DNA from: VXYL01 sp963665195
Lineage (GTDB): Bacteria; Pseudomonadota; Gammaproteobacteria; Pseudomonadales; Azotimanducaceae
NCBI GenBank assembly: GCA_963665195.1
Contig: OY762070.1
Span: 2,542,001-2,606,000 of the forward strand
Direction: 5' to 3'
DNA length: 64,000 nucleotides
Part shown: positions 8,612 through 17,721 of the stretch, in pieces
Layout of the letters: each line of letters starts with the position of its first letter
Position numbering within the stretch: position 1 is the first letter of the stretch
Notes under the pieces: model-generated
What the model was told of the DNA's origin: nothing
The model's input: only the letters and a program-made list of their open reading frames with translations
Databases searched by the model: none
Position numbers and translations under genes: made by a program

Positions 8612-10096
8612 ATGGCAATGGCCAACGACGAGCAGCGCGCGAGGTTGATCGGGTTCAGCGAGGATGGCGCGCGAAGCCCGCCCCCGGTCTTCGTCGGGCG
8701 GGACGAGGCCATAGCCGATGTTCTCCGCGCTGCCGATCGCGTCCACGAACGTTGGCTTGAGAATCCCCGCAAGCCGCAACGGCACGCGATGACCCGCTTG
8801 ATCCAAGGTGCCCCCGGCGCGGGCAAGTCCACGCTGATCGAGCGCATTCAGGAGCTGGCGGCCCAAGGCGCAGCTCCTAGCGGAACGCAGCACTTGGCGC
8901 TCTTTCTTTCGGCCAGCGAACTGTCGCGACCAGGCGATCTTGAGGAGCGGATAAGCACCCAGATACCCGGAGGCACGCTCGCGACCGCTGCCGGCGCGGT
9001 CCGTGAAGCTGGCCTCCTCGCTCCTGATCGGGTCAAGCCGCCCCGTCGGGGGGTGGCCGACAAAGTGGAGGGGGCCGTTCGCCAAGGGCATGAGGCCCGA
9101 TTTCCCGGCACCCTACTCGTAATGATCGACGAGTCGCAGCAGGCCGCGCCCCACTCGCCCGAGGCGAACGCGCTGCGCACGCTGCACCAAGCCCTTCACA
9201 ACCTGCCGATTCTTCCGGTTTTCGCCGGCCTCGGCCACTTGCGGGGGCACCTGAAGCAGAACGGCATCGAAATCAGCCGATTCGCCGGGCCGGAGTGCAT
9301 CCACACCATCCAAGGACTCTCGCCCAACGAAAGCGATGCGCTGCTTGAGAACTGGCTGGAGCACTTCCAGATTGGGCTCGCCGCCAAGGACCTGTCGCTG
9401 TGGCGGGCCGCCATGCTCCGCGACGCCCAAGGCTGGGCCATGCACACCTACGACTTCCTCGCGCCTCTGGCGCGGGCCTTGGCCGACGCCCCCCACCCAC
9501 GACATCTGTCCGCTGTCGACATGGGCGCCGTTCGCCGAGCCGCCGCCCGGCGGCGGCTGGGACACTATGCTGAGCGTTATGAGGACGAGGGAAGCGCACT
9601 GGCCAAGCGCCCTGAGTGCGTCGCCCGCCTGATGGCCCGCTTGAGGGCTACAGGGCCGCAATCCAGAGCCGATCTGGCCCAATCCACGCAGGTCGCCTTC
9701 GACGTGCGGACGGGCGAAGCCGAGGAGAGGTGGCATCGGGAGCTCATGGTGCGCGGGTTCCTGCAGCAGGTTTCGACCCGCCAAGGAATGGGCCTCCCGA
9801 AGTACGCCTGCCCCATTCCATCGCTTGCCTCCTACGCAGCCGCCGCAGAACTGCCCCTGCACTTGGATGCGTCTGCAGGCGACGCGGCGGCGGTGGAGAG
9901 GGTGTTGCGCAGGGACCCAGCTGCAATCAGCCGGATCGACGCCATGGGCCGCACGGCGTTGCATGTTGCGGCGGAGGGGCGGTGGGGTGCAGTGACCGAC
10001 GCACTGATTGAGGCTGGCGCGGATCCGCATGCCAAGGACGCGATGGGCACGACACCCGCCGAGACATGGCCAGACCGCTTGTCCGCATCATGTTGA
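8612..10096 (+). CDS. P-loop ATPase (AAA/STAND-like) with C-terminal ankyrin repeats
   Basis: About 494 residues. An N-terminal 'VFVGRDEAI' segment leads into Walker A GAPGAGKST and a Walker B-like strand LLVMIDES, typical of AAA ATPases that act as switches. A middle helical region has winged-helix-like stretches. The last ~75 residues carry one to two ankyrin repeats (LHLDASAGDAAAVERVL; GRTALHVAAEGRWGAVTDALIEAGADPHAKD). I chose the ATG at 8612 (MAMANDEQ...) because the frame continues upstream to 8450 only through low-complexity arginine-rich sequence. No partner gene is next to it. Such proteins occur in signalling and anti-phage roles; no specific function is supported. Confidence 0.75.
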   Translation: MAMANDEQRARLIGFSEDGARSPPPVFVGRDEAIADVLRAADRVHERWLENPRKPQRHAMTRLIQGAPGAGKSTLIERIQELAAQGAAPSGTQHLALFLSASELSRPGDLEERISTQIPGGTLATAAGAVREAGLLAPDRVKPPRRGVADKVEGAVRQGHEARFPGTLLVMIDESQQAAPHSPEANALRTLHQALHNLPILPVFAGLGHLRGHLKQNGIEISRFAGPECIHTIQGLSPNESDALLENWLEHFQIGLAAKDLSLWRAAMLRDAQGWAMHTYDFLAPLARALADAPHPRHLSAVDMGAVRRAAARRRLGHYAERYEDEGSALAKRPECVARLMARLRATGPQSRADLAQSTQVAFDVRTGEAEERWHRELMVRGFLQQVSTRQGMGLPKYACPIPSLASYAAAAELPLHLDASAGDAAAVERVLRRDPAAISRIDAMGRTALHVAAEGRWGAVTDALIEAGADPHAKDAMGTTPAETWPDRLSASC

Positions 10097-10240
10097 CGCC
10101 CCCGCCCTGTTCTTGCGCCCCTAGCTGCCTATCGGGCGGAAGCTAGAAGATGCCGTGCGACGCCATCGCTTCCGGTTGGCGTCCATCCGCCCAAGCGCCA
10201 TTGTCTCGGCCCTCTCCACCCGCCGCGGCTGGCCGGCGGT

Positions 10241-11773
10241 TCAGCTTGTTCGGCGTTCGATCTCTTGCAGAAGACCGCGCGTGGAGAAGTCGAGCGGCGC
10301 AGCGAGCGGGTCGTCGCCGGCCAATGCGGCGTGGAGGGGCGCTGCGAGTTCCTTGCCGAGTTCCACGCCCCATTGGTCGAACGGGTTGATCTGCCACAGC
10401 GCGGCGGCGCAGAAGGTCTTGTGCTCGTAGAGGGCGAGCAGGGCGCCGAGCGACTGCGGGGTCAGGGCGTCGAGCAGGATGGTGGTGGAGGGGTGGCCGC
10501 CGCGGACTTGGCGATGGGGCGACAGCGGCTCGTCAGGGAGTTCGGCCAAGGCGCGGCCCTGCATCAGCGCTTGGCTCTGGGCGAGGCAGTTGGCGAGCAG
10601 CCAGGCATGGTGCTCTGGCCGGTCGTGATCCGGGCGGATGCAGGCGATGAAGTCGGCGCTGAACGCCCGGCTGCCTTGGTGCAGGAGCTGGTGGAAGGCG
10701 TGCTGGCCGCCCGTCTCCTCGCCGCCCCAGACGATGGGCGCGGTATGCGTGCGGGCCGGTTCGCCGTCGTCGCGTGCGGACTTGCCGTTGCTCTCCATCT
10801 CCAGCTGCTGGAGGTAGTCCGGCAGCAGGCGCAGCCGGTGGTCGTAGGCGAGCACGGCGTGGCTGGCGGCGCCGTGGAAGTTGGTGTTCCAGATCTGCAG
10901 CAGCGCGAGGAGGACGGGGATGTTGCGATCCAGCGGCGCCGTCTCGAAGTGGCTGTCCACCAGCCGAGCGCCTTCGAGGAAGGACTCGAAGCCCTCGCGG
11001 CCGAGGGCGATGGCGATGGGCAGGCCGACCGCAGACCACAGGGAGTAGCGGCCACCGACAGCGTCGTCGATCAGGAGGATGTTCTCTGCAGGTACGCCGA
11101 ATTCGCGCGCTGCAGCTTCGTTCGCGGTGACGGCGATGAGGTGGCGCGCCACTGCGTTCGGGTTGCCGAACCAGTCGCGCACCGACTGCGCATTCACGCG
11201 CGTCTCCAAGGTGGAGAAGCTCTTGGAGGCGATGATGGCAAGCGTCTCGGACGGGTCCAGGCCGCGCAGGGCGGCATCGACAGCGCCGCCGTCGACGTTG
11301 GCGAGGAAGCGGATGTCCAAGGCCGGCGCCGGCGCGAGGGCTTGGCAGGCGAGTTCCGGCCCAAGATGCGAGCCGCCGATGCCGATGTGGACGACGGCGC
11401 GGATCGGCTTGCCGGTGCGGCCCAGCCAACGACCGTCGCGCACGGCCTCGGCGATCTCCAAGAACGGTCGCGCCGCGCCCGCAATGCGCAGGTTCATGTG
11501 CCGCGCGGGCCTGTTCTCGGTGCGGTTCACGACGGCGCCGCCGAACAGGTCGCGTATCGCTTGGGTCAGGCCGCTCTGGTTGGCGAAATCCAGCAGCGCC
11601 GCGATCACCTTGGCGTCGATGCGCTGTTTGGAGTAGTCCACTAGCAGCGGGCCGAGCCGCGCGGAGAAGTTGGCGAAATGGTCGCCGCCCCAGTCGAGGG
11701 GCCGTTCTGCCAGCTTGCCGAGACGCCGCCAGGCGGGAAGCTCTTCGGGAGGCTTAGCGCTCCAAGCCGACAT
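10241..11773 (-). CDS. pgi: Glucose-6-phosphate isomerase
   Basis: A 510-residue isomerase that interconverts glucose-6-phosphate and fructose-6-phosphate in glycolysis and gluconeogenesis. The family signature is clear in VGGRYSLWSAVGLPIAIALG, and GIGGSHLGPELA and the C-terminal FDQWGVELGKELA are also present. It is a little shorter than the E. coli enzyme (549). Its start overlaps the end of panC by 20 bp, so it is the last gene of the pcnB-dNK-panB-panC-pgi operon. This placement after the pantothenate genes is also known in other gammaproteobacteria such as Xanthomonas. Confidence 0.97.
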   Translation of the reverse strand: MSAWSAKPPEELPAWRRLGKLAERPLDWGGDHFANFSARLGPLLVDYSKQRIDAKVIAALLDFANQSGLTQAIRDLFGGAVVNRTENRPARHMNLRIAGAARPFLEIAEAVRDGRWLGRTGKPIRAVVHIGIGGSHLGPELACQALAPAPALDIRFLANVDGGAVDAALRGLDPSETLAIIASKSFSTLETRVNAQSVRDWFGNPNAVARHLIAVTANEAAAREFGVPAENILLIDDAVGGRYSLWSAVGLPIAIALGREGFESFLEGARLVDSHFETAPLDRNIPVLLALLQIWNTNFHGAASHAVLAYDHRLRLLPDYLQQLEMESNGKSARDDGEPARTHTAPIVWGGEETGGQHAFHQLLHQGSRAFSADFIACIRPDHDRPEHHAWLLANCLAQSQALMQGRALAELPDEPLSPHRQVRGGHPSTTILLDALTPQSLGALLALYEHKTFCAAALWQINPFDQWGVELGKELAAPLHAALAGDDPLAAPLDFSTRGLLQEIERRTS

Positions 11774-12599
11774 TGTCGATCAGCCGGGCCTTGCCGAGCC
11801 TCGCGGCGGCGAGGATGCGCCAGTGGGTGGTGTCCTTGGTGGTTCGCCTCAGGCGATCAGCGTCAAGGACTTCCAGGTACTCCACGTCGAAACCGGCCTG
11901 GACCAGCTTCGCGTAGCCCCGCCCCTCAGCCCCGCTCGACATCTGGGTTCTCAGATCATCTTCAAGCCCGCTCTTTACGCTCATCAAGGTCTTGTAGAGC
12001 AAGCTCGCCCGCTCCCGTTCCTGCTCGGTGAGGTAGCCGTTGCGGCTGGACATCGCGAGGCCGCTCGGCTCGCGCACGGTCGGCACGCCGATCACCTCCA
12101 CCGGCATGTCGAGCTGCCGCGCCATGCGGCGGATCACCGTCAGCTGCTGCCAGTCTTTCTCGCCGAAGAACGCCTGCTGCGGGCGGACGATGTTGAAGAG
12201 CTTGGCGACCACGGTGGCGACGCCGTCGAAGTGAACAGGCCTGCTCTTGCCGCAGAGAATGTCGTTCAGGCCCGGCACCGTGACCTTCACATGGTCCTTC
12301 TGGCCGTCCGGGTACATCTCGGCCACGCTCGGCTTGAAGACGATGTCCGCGCCTTCGGCATCCAGCAGGGCGAGATCGGCTTCCAGCGTGCGCGGGTAGC
12401 TCTCCAAGTCCTCGTTCGGGCCGAACTGCGTGGGGTTCACGAAGATGGATACGACGCAGACATCGCAGGCGGCCCGACACGCCCGCACCAGCGCCAGATG
12501 GCCGTCGTGCAGGTTCCCCATCGTCGGCACCAGGCCCACGCGCCCGTCGCGGCCGCCGATCAGCCGTCGCGCACCGGCGATCGAAAAAGCGATCTCCAC
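11754..12599 (-). CDS. panC: Pantoate-beta-alanine ligase (pantothenate synthetase)
   Basis: This enzyme joins pantoate and beta-alanine with ATP to make pantothenate, a coenzyme A precursor. It shows the HIGH-like motif PTMGNLHDGHLAL, FVNPTQFGPNEDL, VVAKLFNIVRPQQAFFGEKDWQQ and the KMSKS-like MSSRN. I chose a GTG at 12599, just after the panB stop, giving about 281 residues in line with the family. An upstream ATG at 12656 would add 19 residues that overlap panB and look unlike the family. The two C-terminal strands are normal. No panD is nearby, so beta-alanine must come from elsewhere. Confidence 0.95.
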   Translation of the reverse strand: MEIAFSIAGARRLIGGRDGRVGLVPTMGNLHDGHLALVRACRAACDVCVVSIFVNPTQFGPNEDLESYPRTLEADLALLDAEGADIVFKPSVAEMYPDGQKDHVKVTVPGLNDILCGKSRPVHFDGVATVVAKLFNIVRPQQAFFGEKDWQQLTVIRRMARQLDMPVEVIGVPTVREPSGLAMSSRNGYLTEQERERASLLYKTLMSVKSGLEDDLRTQMSSGAEGRGYAKLVQAGFDVEYLEVLDADRLRRTTKDTTHWRILAAARLGKARLIDNVGLER

Positions 12600-12606
12600 C
12601 GCGTCT

Positions 12607-13428
12607 TTAGGTGAACGAATGCTCGGGGCCGGGGAACGTCCCAGCCTGCACCGCATCCGCGTAGGCCCGGAACGCGCCCGGGATGCCCGCCTCGCTCTCC
12701 GGCAGGAAGTTCTTGACGAATTTCGGCACGCGGATGCTCGATGGCGTGAGGCCGAGCATGTCGTGCATCACCATGATCTGCCCATCGGTATGCGGCCCGG
12801 CGCCGATGCCGATCACCGGCGCCTCCAGGGTCTCGGCGATCTGGGCGCCGAGCTCTACGGGAACGCATTCGAGCAGGATGATCGAGGCGCCGGAGTCTTG
12901 CAGGATGAGCGCCTCGTCGATCATGGTCTGCGCCTGGCTCGGATCCCGCCCCTGCACGCGGTAGCCGCCGATGCGGTTGATGGACTGCGGCGTGAGCCCC
13001 ATGTGGGCGCATACGGGGATGCCGCGCTCGGTCAGGAGGCGCGTCGACTCGGCGAGCCAAGCGCCGCCCTCGAGCTTCACGACGTGGGCCCCCGCCCGCA
13101 TCAGCGCCGCCGCGCTTTCCAGCGACTGCGCCTCGGCGGCGTAGCTCATGAACGGCAGGTCCGCCATGATGAGGGCGCCGTTGTTGCCTTGGCGCACGCA
13201 GTTCATGTGGTAGACCATGTCGTCCAAGGTCACGGGCAGCGTGCTGTCGTGGCCTTGCAGCACCATGCCGAGGGAGTCGCCGACCAGCAGCACGTCCACG
13301 CCGTTCGAGGAGATCAGCTCGGCGAACATGGCATCGTAAGCCGTCAGCGAAGCGAATTTTTCGCCGCGGCGCTTCTTGCTGCGCAGGGTGTTCAGCGAGA
13401 CCGGCGTCTTGCGGGCTTGGGCGCTCAT
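12607..13428 (-). CDS. panB: 3-methyl-2-oxobutanoate hydroxymethyltransferase
   Basis: A 273-residue enzyme that transfers a hydroxymethyl group from methylenetetrahydrofolate to alpha-ketoisovalerate, the first committed step to pantothenate. Recognised by FASLTAYDAMFAELI, VLLVGDSLGMVLQGHDSTLPVTLDDMVYH split across the N-terminal third, MADLPFMSY, VKLEGG and VCAHMGLTPQS. It is soluble. It sits directly upstream of panC (8 bp) and downstream of a deoxynucleoside kinase (34 bp). Confidence 0.97.
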   Translation of the reverse strand: MSAQARKTPVSLNTLRSKKRRGEKFASLTAYDAMFAELISSNGVDVLLVGDSLGMVLQGHDSTLPVTLDDMVYHMNCVRQGNNGALIMADLPFMSYAAEAQSLESAAALMRAGAHVVKLEGGAWLAESTRLLTERGIPVCAHMGLTPQSINRIGGYRVQGRDPSQAQTMIDEALILQDSGASIILLECVPVELGAQIAETLEAPVIGIGAGPHTDGQIMVMHDMLGLTPSSIRVPKFVKNFLPESEAGIPGAFRAYADAVQAGTFPGPEHSFT

Positions 13429-13462
13429 GGCGTGCGGTTCCCCGGCAAGGGGCGTGGGCGGA

Positions 13463-14104
13463 TCATAGCAGCGTCGGGTTGGGGTTGAAGTACTGCCGGA
13501 CGCCGCTCATCGCTTCGATTTCCGCGACCAGCGCGTCGTAGTGCCGCTGATTGCCGGCGAAGTCGATCTCCGCGGCGTTGACGATCAGGAGCGGCGCGTC
13601 TTCGTAGGCGTGGAAGAGTTCCGCATAGGCTTCCGAAAGGTGCATCAGATAGTCCGCCGCCATGCGCTGCTCGTACGCGACGCCGCGGCGCCGGATGCGG
13701 TCCAGCAGCACGTCCACCGGCGCTTGCAGGTAGACCACGAGGTCCGGCGTCGGCGGCTCGATTTCGAGCTGGGCGCGAATCTGCTCGTAGAGCTTGAACT
13801 CCTCGGCGTCGAGCGTCGCCTCGGCGAACAGGCGGTCCTTCTCCATCAGGAAGTCCGCCACCAGCAGCGGGCCGATCAGGTCGCCTTCGCGCAGGCTCGC
13901 CATCTGATCGGCGCGCCGCAGCAGGAAGAAGAGCTGCGTCGGCAGCGCATGGCGGCGACCTTCCCGGTAGAAGCGGTCGAGGAACGGGTTCTCGGCGGCG
14001 GGCTCCAGCAGCAGCGGGCGGCCGAATGTGCTCGCGAGGCGCCGCGCCAGCGTGGTCTTGCCAACGCCGATCGGGCCTTCGACGGCGATGTAGCCCGGCG
14101 TCAT
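13463..14104 (-). CDS. Deoxynucleoside kinase (dNK/dGK-dAK family)
   Basis: A 213-residue P-loop kinase that phosphorylates deoxynucleosides in salvage. Landmarks are Walker A VEGPIGVGKTTLA at residues about 8-20, ENPFLDRFY, the QLFFLLRRADQM helix, the DRI-x-RRG-x-x-YEQ lid region (VDVLLDRIRRRGVAYEQRM) and AYEDAPLLIVNA. The base specificity (dA, dG or dC) is not readable. The ATG overlaps the pcnB stop in an ATGA, so translation is coupled. It occupies the interval between pcnB and panB where folK is often found in gammaproteobacteria; folK itself is absent here. Confidence 0.9.
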   Translation of the reverse strand: MTPGYIAVEGPIGVGKTTLARRLASTFGRPLLLEPAAENPFLDRFYREGRRHALPTQLFFLLRRADQMASLREGDLIGPLLVADFLMEKDRLFAEATLDAEEFKLYEQIRAQLEIEPPTPDLVVYLQAPVDVLLDRIRRRGVAYEQRMAADYLMHLSEAYAELFHAYEDAPLLIVNAAEIDFAGNQRHYDALVAEIEAMSGVRQYFNPNPTLL

Positions 14105-15432
14105 GGCGCGGTCGCCACCGCCTCGCTGCGCCGTTCGCCGCCCCGATAGCGGCGTCGCCGACGGCGCCCGCGCTTGCGCCGTTCCGTCGGCAGATCCTCA
14201 AGCAGGGCGTCGCGGTCTTCGCTCTGCACGGCGGTCCACCAGTGGGCCAGTTCGGCAAGACCCGGGTCCACTTCGGCGCGCAGCATCAGGAAATCGTAGG
14301 CGGCGCGAAAGCGTCGGTGGTCCAGCGCCCGGGCGACGCTCGGCGCCGTGCGCCGATGCAGCAGCGGCTGCATCTGCCAGACGTCGCGGATGAAGTAGCT
14401 GTGGCGGCGCGGGATGGCGAGGGTGGCCCGCTGGGTGCCGATGGCGGCGATGGCGGCGGCATCGAGGGATTCCTGATCGCCGGACTGGGCGGTCAGCGCA
14501 TGAGGAGCTCGGGCCAGATACTCGTGCCACAGGAACGCGGCCAGCAGGAAGGCCGGCGTGACCGGCTTGCCGTCGCCCAGCCGAGCGTCAGTATTGGCAA
14601 GCGCCCGGCGCACGAATGCCTCGCCGTCGCCTTCCCCTTCCCCTACCCCTCTCGGCAGCATCAGGAACTCCGCAAGCCCGTGCATCGTGAGCAGGTCCAT
14701 GGCCCGCTCGGCGTGGCCGGAAAGGAACAGCTTGGCGAACTCGTCGAAGAGGCGCGCCGGCGGCACGGCCGCGAGCAGATGCCGCGTGGGGGCGATGGCG
14801 GCCTGCGTATCCGGGTGCAAGCGCAGATCGAGCTTGGCGGCGAAGCGCATGGCGCGCAGCAGGCGCACGGGGTCTTCGCGGAAGCGCTGCTCGGCGTCGC
14901 CGATCAGGCGCAGGGTGCGGGTCTCGATGTCGTCCAGGCCGCCGCAATAGTCCAGCACGACATGGCCCACGGGGTCGTAGTAGAGGGCGTTGACGGTGAA
15001 GTCGCGGCGGAAGGCGTCTTCGTCGATGCTGCCGTAGGCATTGTCGCGCAGGATCATGCCCTGGGCGGAAAGCAGCGGCCAGGGTTCCTCGTCCGGGGAC
15101 TGGCCCCCGCCGTCGCCGTTGCCGTTCGCGACGGGTGCCATGGCGCGGCGGAAGGTGGATACCTCGATGATCTCACGGCCCATCCGCACATGGGCGATGC
15201 GGAAGCGGCGGCCGATCAGCCGGGCGCGGTCGAAGACCTCGCGCACATCCTCCGGGGTGGCAGAGGTGGCGATGTCGAAGTCCTTCGGGGTGCGGCCGAG
15301 CAGCAGATCGCGTACCGAGCCGCCGACCAGATAGGCGTCGAAGCCGGCGTCGCGCAGCTTGCCGACCACGGCCACGGCCTGCGCGGAGACGCGCGCCGGA
15401 TCGATGGCATGGTCGGCGATCTCGGTGGGCAA
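14101..15432 (-). CDS. pcnB: Poly(A) polymerase I
   Basis: A 443-residue nucleotidyltransferase of the PcnB/CCA-adding superfamily. The N-terminus has VGGSVRDLLLGRTPKDFDIATSA split over the first strand and helix, with the metal-binding DFD, then the RRDFTVNALYYD motif and RLLRAMRFAAKL. The C-terminal ~20 residues are strongly basic (RRKRGRRRRRRYRG), as in PcnB. It adds poly(A) tails to RNA and so marks it for decay. The start is TTG. It heads the five-gene minus-strand operon that continues through the pantothenate genes to pgi. Confidence 0.93.
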   Translation of the reverse strand: MPTEIADHAIDPARVSAQAVAVVGKLRDAGFDAYLVGGSVRDLLLGRTPKDFDIATSATPEDVREVFDRARLIGRRFRIAHVRMGREIIEVSTFRRAMAPVANGNGDGGGQSPDEEPWPLLSAQGMILRDNAYGSIDEDAFRRDFTVNALYYDPVGHVVLDYCGGLDDIETRTLRLIGDAEQRFREDPVRLLRAMRFAAKLDLRLHPDTQAAIAPTRHLLAAVPPARLFDEFAKLFLSGHAERAMDLLTMHGLAEFLMLPRGVGEGEGDGEAFVRRALANTDARLGDGKPVTPAFLLAAFLWHEYLARAPHALTAQSGDQESLDAAAIAAIGTQRATLAIPRRHSYFIRDVWQMQPLLHRRTAPSVARALDHRRFRAAYDFLMLRAEVDPGLAELAHWWTAVQSEDRDALLEDLPTERRKRGRRRRRRYRGGERRSEAVATAP

Positions 15433-15552
15433 GCCCGACCTCGGAGGATGCGCTGCTGCGGAGCGCGAATTGTAGCGGCTGGGCCGCGCTCCCGCCGCTC
15501 GGCGTTTGGGCTACGATTGCAGGCCGCTTGCCGATCAACCAAGAGGATGCAA

Positions 15553-16359
15553 ATGGCTGAAGCGCTAGTAGAGGTGGACGTGGCACCGGCGAGCGTCGCG
15601 CTCGGTGCCAGAGTTGAGGGAATCGACCTCGCCCGCGACGATGATCCGGAGATCATCGCCGACCTTCGCGAGCTCTTGCGCGAGCACCACCTGCTGGTGC
15701 TGCCGGAGCAGAATCTCTCGGCGCTGGAGCTGGAGGCGTTCGGGCGCCGCTGGGGCGATCTCTTGACGCACCCGGCCACCAAGCACCGGGACACGGACTA
15801 CGTCCAGTTCATCGGCGGCCGCAACCGGCGCTTCCGGTTCGCGCCGGGGGTGCATCCGTTCGGGGGCGGCTGGCATTCGGACATGACCTGGCATTCGACG
15901 CCGCCGTTCATCACCGCGCTGCATGCCCGGCGGCTGCCGTCCTCCGGCGGCGACACGGCGTTCGCCAACCAGCACCTCGCCTACGAAACCCTCGACGACG
16001 ACACCAAGGCGCAGGTCGACGGTCTCGAAGCGTTCCACACCGGCAAGGTGTTCGGCCCGGACGTGGAGGACTCGGTCCATCCCGTCGTGCGCACCCACGA
16101 CGAGACCGGGCGGCGGGCGCTGTACGTCAACGGCAACTTCACCAAGCACATCGTCGGCCTGCCGGAGGCCGACAGCGAGCGGCTGCTGTTCCGCCTGTTC
16201 GCGCACGCGACGCGGCCCGAATTCGTCTATCGGCACCACTGGCAGCTCGACGACCTGGTTCTGTGGGACAACCGCTCGGTGATGCACTACGCCATCGGCG
16301 ACTACGAAGAGCAGCGCATCATGCATCGCATCGTCGTCAAGGGCGGCAAGCCGGCGTAG
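15553..16359 (+). CDS. TauD/TfdA-family 2-oxoglutarate-dependent dioxygenase
   Basis: A 268-residue Fe(II)/2-oxoglutarate dioxygenase. The iron ligands are His108 and Asp110 in GGWHSDMTWHS and His245 in NRSVMHYA; Arg255 in EEQRIMHR is placed to bind 2-oxoglutarate. The family includes taurine, alkylsulfate and 2,4-D dioxygenases, and the substrate here is not known. I chose the second ATG (15553) because AAGAGG lies six bases upstream of it, whereas it touches the first ATG at 15547. It is divergent from pcnB across about 120 bp, and is followed by the C13 peptidase gene. Confidence 0.92.
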   Translation: MAEALVEVDVAPASVALGARVEGIDLARDDDPEIIADLRELLREHHLLVLPEQNLSALELEAFGRRWGDLLTHPATKHRDTDYVQFIGGRNRRFRFAPGVHPFGGGWHSDMTWHSTPPFITALHARRLPSSGGDTAFANQHLAYETLDDDTKAQVDGLEAFHTGKVFGPDVEDSVHPVVRTHDETGRRALYVNGNFTKHIVGLPEADSERLLFRLFAHATRPEFVYRHHWQLDDLVLWDNRSVMHYAIGDYEEQRIMHRIVVKGGKPA

Positions 16360-16380
16360 CGTGGCCCGGGCGCTGCCGCG

Positions 16381-17721
16381 GTGAGCGAAGTCGCGCCCGG
16401 CATCGAACCCCTCGCGCGGCGCGACCCTGCGCCGCATCCCCTCGTGCTGCGCAACTACGCGCGCGACATGGGCGCGGCGCTGGCGCTCTTCCTGCCGCGA
16501 CCCGCGGCGGCGCGCTTCAGCGGCGATGCCCGCGTCGTCGCGCTCGGGCTGGCGGCGGTGGCGGTGCTGGCGCTGCTCGGCGACTACGCGGCGGTGGCGC
16601 CGGTGTCCGCGGACCCGCCGCACTTCGACCGCTGGGGGCCGTATGCGCTCCTCACCAGGCTGTTCGTCGAGATGGCGCTGCTGTTTCTGATCGCCCTGGC
16701 GGGTGTGCGCACCGCGCCCGGCCATGTGCTGATCGTCCAGCTCCTGATCGGCTGGCTGTGCCTGAAGGCGGTTTATCTCGCCGGCCTGCCGCTGCTGCCG
16801 GGCGAGCGCTTCCTCGGCCCGCTGTGGCTGGCCCTGTGCCTGCTGGCCCTCGCGCGGCTGATCTACCGCGAACTCGGCGGCGCGCCAGCGCGGCGCGCGC
16901 TGACGGCGCTGGCGGCCATTTGGATGGCGGATCACAGCGTGCCTGCATTCAAGCTGTTTCATGCGGCGCCCCACGCGAGGCCCGTGCCGCTCGATGTCGA
17001 GCGCATCTACGTCAGCCAGCCGCGCCTGGTTCAGGACGCCCTCGATGCCGTGCAGGAGTCGCGCCCGGGTGTTGCCGAGACGTATTTCGTCGGTTTCGCG
17101 CCCTACGCCGCGCAGAACGTCTTCGAGAACGAAACGAGGCATGTGCAGGCGCTCTTCGAAGACCGTCTTGGTGCGAAGGGGCGCACCGCGCTGCTCGTCA
17201 ACAGCCGCCGGGCGGTGGACGAACTGCCGCTCGCCAACGCGCACAACCTGCGCGCCATGCTGCGCGGCTTCGCGGCCAAGATGGGCGCCGAGGACACGCT
17301 GTTCCTGCACCTCACGTCGCATGGTTCGGCGGACCACGAACTCGCCGTCGAGTTCGGCGAGCTGCGGCCGAACGACCTCGCTGCGGAGGATCTCGGCGCC
17401 ATCGTCGGCGAAGCCGGCCTGCCGTGGCGGGTAATCGTCGTGGCGGCCTGCTACTCGGGCGGCTTCGTCAACGCGCTGCGTTCCCCGCAGGCGCTGGTGA
17501 TCACCGCATCGCACGCCGAGCGGCAGTCGTTCGGCTGCGAGCATGGGCGGGAATACACCTATTTCGGCGAGGCCTTCTATCGCGACAGTCTCGTCGACCA
17601 CGACTACCGCGGCGCATTCGAGAAGGCCAGAGACATCGTCCGGGACCGCGAGGAGCGTGAGGGACTGCTGGCCTCGGAGCCGCAGATCTGGGTGGGCGAA
17701 GCCATCGCCGAGCGGCTGTGA
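16381..17721 (+). CDS. Membrane-anchored C13-family (legumain-like) cysteine peptidase
   Basis: A 446-residue protein. Four to five hydrophobic segments lie between residues about 52 and 185. The rest is a C13/caspase-like catalytic domain: it begins with VERIYVSQPRLVQDAL, holds the catalytic His314 in LHLTSHGS and Cys357 in VAACYSGGF, and has the expected strand VIVVAAC before the Cys. Legumain-type peptidases cut after Asn or Asp; the bacterial membrane-bound forms are poorly studied. The start is GTG, 21 bp after the dioxygenase. Its stop overlaps the start of the next gene (GTGA), so those two are translationally coupled. Confidence 0.85.
   Translation: MSEVAPGIEPLARRDPAPHPLVLRNYARDMGAALALFLPRPAAARFSGDARVVALGLAAVAVLALLGDYAAVAPVSADPPHFDRWGPYALLTRLFVEMALLFLIALAGVRTAPGHVLIVQLLIGWLCLKAVYLAGLPLLPGERFLGPLWLALCLLALARLIYRELGGAPARRALTALAAIWMADHSVPAFKLFHAAPHARPVPLDVERIYVSQPRLVQDALDAVQESRPGVAETYFVGFAPYAAQNVFENETRHVQALFEDRLGAKGRTALLVNSRRAVDELPLANAHNLRAMLRGFAAKMGAEDTLFLHLTSHGSADHELAVEFGELRPNDLAAEDLGAIVGEAGLPWRVIVVAACYSGGFVNALRSPQALVITASHAERQSFGCEHGREYTYFGEAFYRDSLVDHDYRGAFEKARDIVRDREEREGLLASEPQIWVGEAIAERL

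Noticed and set aside
14026..15552. Plus-strand open frame upstream of the TauD-like gene, which would give a 777-residue protein
   Set aside because: It is the antisense shadow of pcnB. The TauD family begins at 15553 with AAGAGG at the right distance.
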